64,000 nt of DNA, from the NCBI GenBank assembly GCA_914767885.1, contig CAJZBQ010000053.1:930001-994000 (forward strand), in the 5' to 3' direction. Under the pieces are notes generated by a model. It ran no database searches. It had not been told where the DNA came from and saw nothing but the letters and a program-made list of their open reading frames with translations. The DNA comes from Blepharisma stoltei (taxonomy: Eukaryota; Ciliophora; Heterotrichea; Heterotrichida; Blepharismidae). This document shows, piece after piece, positions 19,209 through 32,800 of the stretch; position 1 is the stretch's first letter; each line of letters begins with the position of its first letter. Made by a program: the position numbers and the translations under genes.

Positions 19209-19673
19209 ATGGCCAAGCTAACAATTCTGATTGCTCTCTTCGTTACTGCATTAGCTGCTAAACCGAGCTTAATCCAAGGAGAAATCTTAACTTCTGACTG
19301 GTCTGGGTGTGGATGCGAATGTGATGAAATTTATGATCAACCAGTTAATATTAGAGGAACCGTTAAATTAGTTCAAGGTGCACAAGGATGCCAAGGACCT
19401 GCTGGCCCATGCGGACCTCAAGGCCCTCAAGGTCCACCTGGCCCACAAGGAGATGAAGGATGTGCAGGACCTCAAGGAGACCAAGGAGATGAAGGATGCC
19501 AAGGACCACAAGGACCATGCGGACCTCAAGGCCCACCAGGACCTAAAGGAGAAACTGGATGCCCAGGAATTCAAGGTCCAAAAGGATGCAAAGGCCCAAC
19601 AGGAGATAGAGGATGCCCAGGAGTTGTTGTTAATGCATGCAAATACTGTGAATGCGATGAGCACGCTGAGTAA
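19209..19673 (+). CDS. Secreted collagen-like protein 3
   Basis: The signal peptide [20 protein letters not shown] is followed by a CGCEC cluster. A Gly-X-Y run follows with GPQGDEGC and GPCGPQ triplets, then the Cys-rich tail [11 protein letters not shown]. It has the same size and plan as collagen 2. Cys at regular places within triplets and in both flanks suggests covalent multimers. Confidence 0.9.
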   Translation: MAKLTILIALFVTALAAKPSLIQGEILTSDWSGCGCECDEIYDQPVNIRGTVKLVQGAQGCQGPAGPCGPQGPQGPPGPQGDEGCAGPQGDQGDEGCQGPQGPCGPQGPPGPKGETGCPGIQGPKGCKGPTGDRGCPGVVVNACKYCECDEHAE

Positions 19674-19865
19674 GCGAACCATCAATAATTAACTAATCTA
19701 TTTTAAGTAAACCTATTTTTATGATATAAATACTATTTAAATTCTGATTGGTTTTTTATTATTAAAATCAATAAAAATTATTTTTTCTTATGGATAATAA
19801 TTTTTATATATATTAAAAAAGTTAAATCAGAATAATAAGAATAAACTACATTTTATATATAAATC

Positions 19866-20879
19866 TTAATTGCTCCCTTCTTCATACCTATCTCTATCAC
19901 AAAACTCTGGGTACTTGCATCTACAAGGCCCTATTCTAATCTTCCTAAAAGTAAGTGAAATCCTCCTTTTCCTATGTACCAAATTCCCATTCACAATATC
20001 ATGCCTTCTCTGTTGTATTGAGTGTTTCCACACATATCTTGCCTCATCAGTCATTGCAAGCATTGATCTTGGCGGTATAAACTGATTAAATTCCCTCCCA
20101 TCTGTATTCCGAAAGCACATACTTATAGGCCCAAGTATACTGATACAGGCTAAAATTTCTTCAAATGGAGAATGACTGTCTATATGTGGAGGAATACTGT
20201 CGCCTGGCTGATAGTCATTTACTGTAAGCTGGTCATAGGAAATTCCAAATTTCAGCTGCAAATCAGTTAAAAGAGGATTTATTCAGGCTGGGAAGCCAGA
20301 AGACGGGGTTTCTGGGTTGATGGAGTTAGCTCCATATATAAAATCGAACCCAAAATGCTGGACTCTTCTATTAGCAAGAGGATTCCAAGGCAATTTGTCG
20401 AGCTCTTCTACTAAAAGCTGCTCATATTCAGCAGAAATAAAGTCTTTTTCTATGATTAAGCCTGGGACTGGGACATTTTCATAGCATATAGAGTCCTTCC
20501 CAAGCTGCAAATTGTGCTGGATTGGGGTGTATAAGACTGTGAAAGGATGCGGTTTTGGGGAAAATGGTAAAATTGGGTAAGAATTGTTGATGGTTTCGTA
20601 TGCTATGGCTGCAGATTCTAAAGACTCATAACACGCATAGCCGTAATTAATCCCAGAAAGGATAATTAAAGAAGACAGCGGCCCATACTGTAAAAGATGA
20701 GATCTAAGCACATGATAATCATCCTCAGAGCCTTCCGAATAATGCAAAATGAATAATCCACAATTTGGCCTTTCCTCTCAAAGTTCGATTTTTTCGTCTC
20801 TTTTTATAAGCTCAATCCCTTTGATTTTTTTCTTTTTCAAGCCTTTCAGATACACCTTCATCCGCTTATCCTCACTCAT
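19866..20879 (-). CDS. ALKBH8: ALKBH8-type tRNA-modifying dioxygenase (RRM + AlkB)
   Basis: The start ATG at 20879 begins MSEDKRMKVYLKGLKKKKIK. The N-terminal part suits an RRM (LFILHYSEGSEDD...GYACYESLESAAIAYE). The AlkB domain has RVQHFGFDFIYG, the metal site PPHIDSHSPFEE (H.D), RSMLAMTDEARYVWKH with the distal His, and RRISLTFRKIR with the 2-oxoglutarate Arg. The C-terminal Cys motif is CRCKYPEFCD. TGA reads as Trp twice (IELWEERP, FPAWINPL). The methyltransferase domain of animal ALKBH8 is absent. It acts on wobble uridine of tRNA in known cases. Its ATG is 11 bp from the ATG of the divergent giant gene. Confidence 0.88.
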
Positions 20880-20890
20880 TGTAAATTAAT

Positions 20891-23800
20891 ATGAAATTAT
20901 TACTAATCTGCCTCTTTATCAGTACCCAAATTTTTGGGTTTTATAGTGTATCTGTTACACCATTAGCATTAACATTAACTAATATTATAGAGAGGCCCGT
21001 CGTAATATCTAGGGTTTCCCCCGCTCTACCTTCACCCTTGTTGCTTCACTCAGCTGCTCATCGCCAAATCGGTCACGACTTTCAAAGTGCTGCTCCTTCC
21101 GGTCGAGTATCTGCACTTGTAGTTGGATGAGCTACGCCACCCAGCAGTACGTCAACAGAGGCTGCCCATTCGAAAATTTGAAAAACAAATTTTCTGGTAG
21201 GACTGTCGGCTAAGATGGAAATCCAAAGCCTGGACGTAACGCCCAGTTTCACGCTAGGGAGTTGCCCGACTGATCAGGAGGTACCTTCCTGATGCTGCTG
21301 AGCATCCCCTTTCCAACCTTGGAAGCCATTCCCCTGAGGCAAAACCCTTGGTGTCAGAAAGAGCTGCGGTCGGCCTAATCCGACGTTGCGCTCCACTGTG
21401 CCAAGGTAAAACCTAGCTGGATACACGTTCCGAGCGCCTTTCTCCCTTACACAAGGTCCCCCGCGAACGCAGGCTACAGGTGTAGAGAAAAAAGGTCCGG
21501 ATCGCCGTCGCCATTTTAATGTATGTATCTGTTACACACCAAGCTCAAGAGCAATTAACGCTAAAAACAATTATCAAGTACAATTATTATTAACAAGCTC
21601 TTTGTCAAATGTCCCTTCAGGATTTACATGTGTAATGGTATTGCCTAGTGCTTTTTCTATTGTGGATTCGGTAGGATCTAACCCTTCTTCATGCATTTTA
21701 CAAGATATGCTTGGGGTAAACGCAAATACTTATTTAACAACTGCTTATAGCTCTTCTAACCCTCAGCCTGGACAATGTGGGGTTTCTGCGACAAATACTT
21801 ATACATTTATAACTCCATCTCAGCAGTCTTCAGGACTTAAATTTACAATTGGGCAGATAAAAAATCCATTAGCATCTTTAACTCAGACTAATACTGGATC
21901 TATCCAATTTACAGGCTACAATCCAGGAAGTTCAACAGCAAGCTATTCAATTACTTATTCATTTTCAAATTATTATTTTACAGCTGGAAGCTTGACTTTG
22001 TCATCATTTTCCCAATCAGTCTCAACAGTTGGGTCATGGGCGAATTTTATATTTGTATTTACAGCTAATGACAGTATTCCAAAAAATGGGAAAATTCAAT
22101 TTATAATATATTCATTTTTTTTCATAATAAGAAAGTGAATTATGCTTTAGAGACATAAAATTTCATCATATATCGGCTTATAAATATCATCAGTACTATA
22201 CTTTTTCATCTGATTTTGGGCTTGCTGATGTATCAAGCACAGTAGTAAGCGGATATGTAAACTCAAATTCTGCGACTACATTGACTCCAGCTATATCAGG
22301 AATGGTTTTAAGTGCATCTGGGCTGTTTACTTCTGCTTTAACAGTGACAGCTGGAGTTACTAAATTTACTATAGAAATTGACCAAGTAAGAAATTTACGA
22401 TATGTCGGGACTGCTTCTATTGTAATTGCTACAACGACCAGTAGTGCTGAAATTATAGACAAAGTGACGACCTATCAAGGCCCCACAGACCCTTGTACGC
22501 TTCCTTTGAATCTGCTATATCCGTCTGTGTCTACTGTGCTCTTGTCAACTACTATAGTATTGTTTTTTACTGATTCTATTTATGATGATACTCTGGATAA
22601 TTCTTTTTCTATTGAAGTAGACTTTCCTTCAACTTTTACGGTACCAAGCTCAATAGAATGTAACCCACTGATCGGGATTAGCGATACTTCGATGAGCTGC
22701 TCACTTCACCTCTCAATGAATGACCAAAGATATTTTTGCTCGCTCGTGTATGGTTATTTTTTATCTAAATACATTGTTTCTATAAAAATTTATATTAATT
22801 TATTTTTCGAAGTTATTAGTAAGCATGGAATTTAAAGCTTTATTTAAAAATTTATATTTTAGGACGCATGATGTTAAAAATTCAACAGAATCTAGATATA
22901 TCTTTATAATTATCATAAACAAAAAATATTTTTACATTATAAAATTTGCTAGTTCACAGTTTTTTCTCCAAAAAATGTTTTCAATGATTTTTCTCTTTTA
23001 TGAAAGGGGGAAATCAGTTAATTCTAACAGTGTTTCAACAACGTCAACAATTACTGCTTTTCAGACTACTGTAGGATTTAATTTAAAGTTTCCTGTTAAT
23101 CCTCCGAACACGAAAACTACTGATTATTTCCAAATATCGACATATTCTATTTAATATAAACTTCTATATTTGGCACTTTTTACAGAAAATTAATTGCTTA
23201 TGCAAATCAGTATACAGAAGCACAGGAGAGCTTATATGCCAAAACACTCAATTTTCTACATACACAGCTACTGTTAATGCTATCACTGTTTCTACTAGTT
23301 CTAGAGGTAGCAATCTAGTCGGCGAGCCCTGCATCTACACCCTTACCTTTAAAACTTCTACCCAAATCCCATCAGGTGGGAAAATAAAAATAGTCCTCCC
23401 AATGGACCAAGTAGTCGAAAACACAGGGATTGTCTGCTATCCTCTTGTAAACTCGGTCAAATCCTCCACAAATCAATGCACAAAATCATCTTAGTCTTAA
23501 TTAGCAGGTCACCATATTGGTTACGCAGTCACCAAGGTCCTTTCATTAGGCTCATCGGTTTTGTAGCAGCCTCTATCAACTACCTTTTGGTTGTTAGGCA
23601 AATTATTGCTCGTCCTTCAGCCCCTTGGATAGCTAAAACATACGCCTTTTCCTTTAACCTCATCACTAGCATTGAGTTGGAAGACTATAGACTTCTGCAG
23701 CCTTACTTTGGGTTATTGAGAAGTAGCTTGATCTAACAAGGAAACTATTTGCCGAAGTGCCTTGACAAGAAAAAGACTCAGCTCCTAAGTTCCAGGCTCT

Positions 23801-26800
23801 AACCTCTGGTTTCATGGTATAGAATTACTAAGGTCCCAATAAAGAAGCTTACATTTCCCATTTCCAACCACAGGAGCGAACCAAACTTACCTGAAATGCA
23901 AAAAATAGGTTTTTGACTAGTTTGTCGTCAAATCTGCCTTAACCATTGAGAAAATTGTGCAAGAGGTCGGAAACACCTATTTCACCATTTTATATATATG
24001 CAAATATCATCAACCTCCTCCACCTATGTCCTCACCTTAACAGAATGATGCTCAGCGTACGATTCCTCCTGCAATTCCTGTTGCAGTGCTTCTACTACTC
24101 TAATAGTTTACATCCAAGGCGTCCAAAACCCTTTTTTCTACAACCCAAGCGTATCCTCCAGTGTCGAAATTTATACAGCGAATTCTGATTTTTCTGGATA
24201 TATAGACCAAATTACATCAGGAGTCCAATTTACGCCAAGCTTAATAGCGAGGACAATTACAGACGCAGCTGTTATAAGGACTACTGACACTGTAGGGCTT
24301 TATAGCACTTTTCAGCTTACTTATACACCTACAGTAAATTATGTAGCAAATGCGGTCATTGTGCTTAGTTTTCCTAGTGATGTGGTATATTTTGCAGATG
24401 ACAGTGTAGCTCCTCAGTGCTCAAATACAGGGACGGCATATGGGAACACTAATACACCTAGCTGCACTTATACGAAAAACGGGGATGGGTCATACGCGAC
24501 GATTAGTATCAGTGGGATGTGCCCTTCTGGCTGCACTTCAGGGCAAAAATTAGCTATTTCTATGGGACATTTGCAGAACCCTAATACTGTGGCACCTTTA
24601 AATACTGGGTATAGCGCCAGTGTATATACCAGCAGCAGCTATATAATAGAGCACGGTACTGCTGATTCATCAGGGGTAAATTCCTTAATTACTAATGCAA
24701 TTACAAGCATCACTGCCACGAGGTCTACCAATAACATTAAATCAAGCTATACCATGACAATTTCTTTTGTACACTCTACTTATTTATCGACGACAGGAAA
24801 AATTGATATTTCGCTTCCTATAAGCATGGTGACTATAAAATCTAGCTTAGCCGTCTATAGAAAAAGTGACAGCTCTTCAGTCTCTTTTACGTCGACAACC
24901 GATTCATCCACTAGCAGTGTGACTCATATTACTATTACTAATTATTGCAATACAGCTTGTGCTAAAGCAGGGACTATACAGATTTTATTAGGAGGCATTA
25001 AAAATTTGAATTATGTACAGACGATAACTGGGACAATGAGCATTACGACCTCAGATAATAGCTATAATAGTGACACTGGGACAGTTAGTGACGTTTCTAC
25101 TATATTAAGCCCACTGGTACCGGGGAGTTTGAGTAATATTGAAATACATCCTATGGATCCGACGGTTTCTGTAAGTACAACTTATAGGATTATTTTTACG
25201 ACTGGAAGCGATGTGCCAAGCTGGTCAAGCACAGGTAGCAACCCTACACCCCCCACCCCCCCACCCCCACCCCCCTAAAAAATGGCACCCCCACCCCCCC
25301 TTTCACAGATGGCACCCCCACCCCCCAACCCCCCCCTAAAAGTGGTACCCCCACCCCCCCCTTTTTTAATGGTACCCTCCACCCCCCCACCCCCCTAAAA
25401 AATGGCACCCCCAACCCCTTTTCACAGATGGCACCCCCCACCCCCATCCCCCTTAATATAGCATAAAATATATGACAAATGCCAATTTAGAGCAGACGTA
25501 ATAAATAAATTATTATTTTAAATATTCAAAATTACTGATTTATACAATATCCACATAGCGTAGCACAATCGATTAAGAGTAGATGGAATGGGGTGAGAAT
25601 TTCCTATAACTAGTAAGCTCACCAAATCTGAAAAAATTTGTTAGCAAGTTAATAATGATCTTTGGTATTAATTAGCAATATATCCTGCATATATTTATGA
25701 ACTTTGTGGAGCACTGGCTAAAAGTCAAATTAGAGATCCAAAAGTAAAACTGACAATAGCAAATGCTATTTTTATTACCACTATGAATCCTGTTACCAAT
25801 TCAGTCCTGCAATCTTTGTACAATGGTAATCAGATTAGCAAAAATTTATGAATCCATAAATTTAATGCAAGTTATTCTATTGTGCTAATTTAATAATTAA
25901 TGCCATTATCTATATCTTTGGCATTATATTTATAAATATAAAAAACAAATTTAATATATTTTCTAATTAATTGCTAATTAATTTAAATTTATTAATTAAT
26001 CATAAATATAAAGTAATTTGTGGACTTAATTTAAAAATATAGTGTTTTAATTGGGTTATGTTTAATTTATTCTGCTTATTTCCTATCAAATACTTCTATA
26101 GGATAAACCCGAGAGGAGGGGGTGGGCGTGCCATCTGTCAAAGGGGGGGTGGGGTACCATTTTTAGGGGGGGGTGGGGGTGTCTGGTTGCGACCTATGCT
26201 TGACCAGCCAAGCTTAGCTTATTTTACAGTCACTTTTCCGACCGGAATTTCTTTATCGATAAGCTCATGTACTGCTTATATAAATTTAGACAGCAACTTG
26301 TCCTGTAGTGCTTTAGGTAACAAATTGACTTTGTCGTCAGGAGTCCCTAGTTCTTTAACGGGGCCAGTCATGATAGGTTTCCTTATGAGTACCATTACAA
26401 ATGGACCATCTGCAACCTCTTATGGGACCTTTACAATATCTAGCTGAGATCCTGCAGGATTTGTAATCGACACCGACTCTACCGCTACTGTCACCTTTTA
26501 CTCTGCTTTATCTTCTTCAAGCTGCTCTTCAAACTGCAACCATTGTTCAGGGACCTCCAGCAACTGTGATAGCTGTGCCAACCCTTCGTCCACCCCAATA
26601 ATCCAAGGCTACACCTGTGTATCTTCTTGCCCTTCTGGCTATTATTTAGTATCCAGCTCAGATCTTACCTGTATTAAATGCTATTTTACATGTGCGACTT
26701 GTAAAGGTCCACAGTCCTCTGACTGTTTGTCCTGCGCTTCTACATATTTTATGTCAGATTCTAGCTGTATTGATTCTTGCCCATCAGGGACTACAAATAA

Positions 26801-29800
26801 TAATGGAGTTTGCACTAATAATAGTCCTTGTACTTCTCCCTGCTTGACTTGTAGTACTTCTTTGACATATTGTTTGACTTGTGACCAGAGCTCGTCATAT
26901 CCTGTGTTGGATTCTAGGACAGGGACTTGTGTAGAAGAAGAGACGGCTACTAGTGATTATTGTAGTGCGGGATATTATGAAGATAGCAATAAGATTTGCC
27001 AAATTTGTAATATCAATTGTTTAGACTGCTATTCAGCTGCTAGTTATTGTAGCTCATGTCCTAGCATTTATGGGAATAAATATTTAAATTTGCTTACCTA
27101 TGTGTGTGTTGCGACTTGTCCTGCGCTTATAACAGTGCCTGATTCAAGTGATTTTAAATGTTATCCATGTGACAGCTCTTGTGCGACTTGTAATGGGAAA
27201 AATGCTAACAATTGTTTGACTTGTCCGAGTACAGGGACAATTTATTTTACGAGTGACAATAAATGCTTGTCAAGCTGCACCCCTCAATATAACTTTTATA
27301 ATACGACATCAGCCAGATATGAGTGTATAAGCACCTGCCCAACTAACCACTATTATATAACTGCAGATCTAACAAGCTGTTTGCCTTGTGACAGCACATG
27401 TTTAACTTGTAGTGGGCCCGCTAATAATAATTGTTCAAGCTGCGATATGACTGGTACTTATCCTTATAAAACTCCTGATAACTATTGTGTGACTACTTGT
27501 CCTTCTAATTTATATAAAAATACCCTTGGAACAGAAATGTTATGTGTCACAGACTGTGGGCCTACTTATTTAAATTTCCAGGACTCACAAGGAGTATTGG
27601 TATGCATAAGCTCCTGCCCTGTAAATCATTATTATGTGAATAGCGGATACTGTAAGCCATGTGACAGCACGTGTTTAACCTGCAGCGGATCAGCTAACAA
27701 TAACTGCCTTTCCTGCAATACAACCAGCACTTATCCTTACTATACAGCTGATAACCAATGTGTGACTGACTGTCCTTCCACTCTCTATAAAAACACCCTC
27801 AATTCACAAATGTTATGTGTAACCAACTGTGGGCCGACTTATTTAAATTTCGATTTATCTGTCTCCTCCAAAATCTGTATCTCTTCTTGCCCTACTGACC
27901 ATTACTATATAGATTCCACTAATTATTACTGCAGACCTTGTGACCAAACCTGTTTAACCTGTTCTGGATCAGCCAATAATAACTGTCTCACCTGCAATAC
28001 CACCAGCTCCTACCCCTATTTTACTGTAGACAGCCAATGTGTCACTGACTGTCCTTCAAATCTCTATAAAAATACAATAGGGACAAATATGCTATGTGTC
28101 AGTAACTGTGGGCCGACTTATTTAAATTTTGACGTCTCTGCGACCGCAAAAGAATGCATTGTCACTTGTCCAAGCCCTCACTACTATGTGGATTCTACTA
28201 ATTATTATTGTAGACCATGTGATTCTACATGTCTGACGTGCAACAACACAGATGCTAATAGCTGCTTAAGCTGCAATACCTCAAGTAGCTATCCTTATTA
28301 TACAGCAAATAACCAATGCGTGACTGCCTGCCCATCTACTTTATATAAGTATACTTTTAACTCAAAAATGCTATGTGTAACAGACTGTGGGCCAACTTAT
28401 TTGAATTTTGACGTCTCAGCGACTGCAAAAGAGTGTATTGATACTTGTCCGACGACACATTATTATGTTGATAGTGCAAATTACTATTGTCGGGCATGTG
28501 ATAGCACGTGTTTGACTTGCAATGGATCTTTAAGCTCAAATTGTACAAGCTGCGATACAGTTGGGACTTATCCTTTTCTAACCCCTTATAATGAATGCTT
28601 AAGTGACTGTCCTTCTACACTCTATAAATATACCTTTAACTCTCAAATGCTATGTGTCCTTAACTGTGGGCCTACATATTTAAATTTTGACGCTTCAGCT
28701 ACCTCAAAAACATGTATTAGTACTTGTCCATCAACTCATTATTATGGGTCCGTGTATATCATCAAGAAAAATTTGTCGAAAATTTTTTAAATTGTGTACG
28801 ATTGGTCAAAATCTAACGTTTTTTGGTCTCACTATAAAAAAATTTCCCTAGGAAATGCTGTATCAAAATTATACGATCATTTAACATGATGCCCATTATT
28901 ATATAGACAGTACTAATTACTACTGTAGACCATGCAATGAGACCTGCTTGACTTGTAGCGGATCTAGTGACAGTAGTTGTTTATCATGTGACACCAGTAG
29001 TACATACCCATATTTTACTGCTTATAACCAATGTGTGTCTGACTGTCCATCCACTTTATATAAATACGAATTTTCTTCAAAAATGCTATGTGTGCTAAAT
29101 TGTGGCCCAGACTATTTAAACTATGACAGTTCTCCCACATCAAAAAAATGTGTAAGCCAATGCCCTTCTACATCGTATTTAGACTCTGCAAATTACTATT
29201 GTAGACCATGTGATAAAACATGTTTAACCTGTAGCGGAGGGGCAAATAATAACTGTTCAACCTGTGACACAGCTGGCCAATACCCATATTTTACGTCAGA
29301 TAACCAATGTGTAACTGACTGCCCTTCAAACCTATATAAATACGAATTTAATGCTAAATGGCTCTGCGTCACAGACTGTGGGCCGACTTATTTAAATTTC
29401 GACATATCCGCTACTTCAAAAAAATGCATAAGTACTTGTCCGACACAGCATTATTTTGTGGATACTCCAAATAACTATTGTAGACCATGCGATGATACTT
29501 GTTTAGCATGCAATGGGACTGCTAGTAGCAATTGTTTAAGCTGCAATCAGACTAGTAATTATCCCTATTTTACTGCTGATGATTACTGTGTGACTGACTG
29601 TCCTTCAAATTTTTATAAGTATGAATTTAATTCACAAATGCTATGTGTGACAAACTGTGGGCCAAGTTATTATAATTATGATAGCTCAGCTACAACAAAA
29701 GTGTGCTTAAGTAAATGCCCTGATGGTACATATTTGGATGCTGCAAATTATTACTGTCGGCCATGTGACAGCTCTTGTGCGACTTGTAATGGGAAAAATG

Positions 29801-32800
29801 CTAACAATTGTTTGACTTGTCCGAGTGCAGGGACAATTTATTTTACGAGTGACAATAAATGCTTGTCAAGCTGCACCCCTCAATATAACTTTTATAATAC
29901 GACATCAGTCAGATATGAGTGTATAAGCACCTGCCCAAATAAGCACTATTATATAACTGCAGATCTAACAAGCTGTTTGCCTTGTGACAGCACATGTTTA
30001 ACTTGTAATGGATCCGCTAATAATAATTGTTTAAGTTGCGATATGACTGGCACTTATCCATATAAAACTCCTGATAACTATTGTGTGAGTAGTTGTCCTT
30101 CTAATTTATATAAAAATACCCTTGGAACAGAAATGTTATGTGTCACTGACTGTGGGCCTACTTATTTAAATTTCCAGGACTCACAAGGAGTATTGCAGTG
30201 CGTCAGCTCCTGCCCTGTAAATCATTATTATGTGAATAGTGGATACTGTAAGCCATGTGACAGCACATGTTTAACCTGCAATGGGAGTACTAATAATAAC
30301 TGTTTAAGCTGCAACATGACTAGTACCTACCCTTATAAAACCCCAGACAGCCAATGTGTGACTGACTGTCCTTCTACTTTATATAAAAATACCCTTGGGA
30401 CAGAAATGCTATGTGTTACCAATTGTGGGCCGACTTATTTAAACTATGACAGTTCTGCTACTACAAAAGTCTGCATAACTACATGTCCAGCTGGGACTTA
30501 TAAAGACTCTCCTAATTATTATTGTAGGCCATGTGATATTACTTGCTTAACTTGTAATGGGTCCACTGCTAATGACTGTTTAAGCTGCCCTACAACAGGC
30601 CCTATATATTTTAATAGCCAAAACCAATGTGTTTCTAATTGTACACCTGAGTATAATTTCTATAATACAACATCAGCAAGATATGAGTGTATAAGTGACT
30701 GTCCTATTGATCATTATTATATCGACACAGATTTGTCTAGTTGTTTGCCTTGTCATAGCTCATAATTAAAATATGAGTTGAGGATGTATGGCCGTGAGGC
30801 CATACCTAGACGAAGACGCCATATTTAATTATATCCGGCAAGGTTTTTCTAGCCTTGAAATGGAGAGCAATGCTATGGTAGTCAATTCTGCAGGTAGCAG
30901 AGCCTAGCCCAAGTCCGACTTCGAGACTGGTTTTTACCTCGAAGGAAAGGAGGGTTCAGATTTGGAAAGGGCAAGCCCAGCAAGGTCTATAATTAACCTA
31001 AACCAATCGGGCAACTGCCTAGCGTGAAACTGGGCGTTACGTCCCAGGATCTGGACTTCACCCTTTTGTCGACAGGCTACCAGAAATTCGATTTTTTTGG
31101 AATTTTCGGAATGCCAACTTCGTAATCTCTCAGCCTCAGGAGATCGCACAAGCCCGTAGACTGCCCACTCAACACTGGAGTCTTTTACAAGAGACAAGGA
31201 GGAGGCCCGACGAAAGGAGGTCGCAAAGCGGTTGAATCCCACAAGGGATCCTCGGTGATTGCGTTAAAATTAAGGGACGCGAGCCCGTCTACATAATGTA
31301 ATGTAATGCCTTGTCATAGCTCATGTTTAACTTGTACTGGAGCTGCTTATAATAATTGCTCAAGTTGCAGTAAAAGTGGCAGTTATCCTTATAGAACCCC
31401 TGATAATCAATGTGTGGGTACCTGCCCGTCACCTTTATATAAAAATTCTTTGGGGACAGAAAAGTTATGTGTTGCTGATTGCAATCCTACTTATTTGAAT
31501 TTTGAGGACTCCCATGGACAAAAAGAATGTATCAGCACTTGTCCGACTTCCCATTATTATGTTGATACTGGCTTTTGTAGAGCCTGTGATGGGACATGTT
31601 TAACGTGTAATGGGACAGCTTATGATAACTGCTTAAGCTGTGATACAGCTGGGTCATATCCTTTTAAGACCCCAGATAATCAATGTGTGGCTATACATAA
31701 ATACTATAATAGCCCAGTTTTCTCTTTTTATTAAGAGGTTTTAGCTATTTAAAATAATTGAGTATAACTGCCCTTCAACTTTGTATCAAAATACTTTTAA
31801 TTCAAAAAAGCTATGTGTCGCTGACTGTAGGCCAACTTATATAAATTTCGAAGATTCATATGGTTTTAAAGAATGCATCAGTGCTTGTCCAAGTGAATAT
31901 TACTATCTGAGTAACGGCTTCTGCAAGCCCTGCTATAAAACCTGCTTAACTTGCAGCGGCTCCTCTTACACTAACTGTTTAACTTGCAATGTCTCTGAAT
32001 CTTACCCTTACTTTACCCCCACAAATGAATGTGTTTCTAAGTGTCCGTCTTCCTTATACGCTAACTCCTTAGACCCTGTTTGACTTTGTACAACTGACTG
32101 TCGGCCTATCTATATAAATTTTGAAACCTCCCCCAAAGTATGCTCAACCTCTTGTCCTGAGACTCATTATTATACAGACAATGGCTATTGTGAATCCTGC
32201 AATGAAACTTGTTTATCATGTAGCGGATCCAATGACACTCAATGTACATCCTGCAATTTAACTAGTGAATACCTCTATTTTACAGCATTTAACCAATGTG
32301 TAGCTGACTGTCCTTCGACGTTATTTAAATATGAATTTAATTCAGAAATGAAATGTGTAGTCAACTGTGGTCCTGAGTATATAAATTATAACAGTTCTCT
32401 TACGTCAAAAAAGTGCATTAGTTCTTGTCCTTCTGGATATCATGTAGATTTAGCTACTTATTATTGTGTGTCCTCTGAGGTTACACATGAAATGGTATAT
32501 GCTGTGTATGGCCTAATTGGAGAATGCTTTATAGGGATTTCGCTTATATTTGCAGCAAGACTGAAAAAGCCTGATGTTTATTCTACCAAAGCAAATATTT
32601 TATCAATATTAAGTATTGTTGAAGCTACTGAAAAAATTTCGCTTTTTGTTTACCTTTGGATAGAAAATGGGCCACAGGCCGGACTTTTTGTGTCAGTTAG
32701 TTCTGCATTTATAGGAGGGTCAATTGCGGTAAGCATGATGTTTTTGACGCTACATTTTGACCCATTGGTAGAAAGCAGCGCTACGTTGACTGATTTATCA

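Noticed and set aside
22720-22760. A full MITE family A copy at the insert near 22.7 kb
   Set aside because: Only a TTTTGCTCGCTCGTG-like fragment is seen; no matching inverted end or TA-flanked CTCCCC.
25244-25447. Gly/Val-rich minus ORF in the C-rich tract
   Set aside because: Translation of a tandem G/C repeat within a transposable element.
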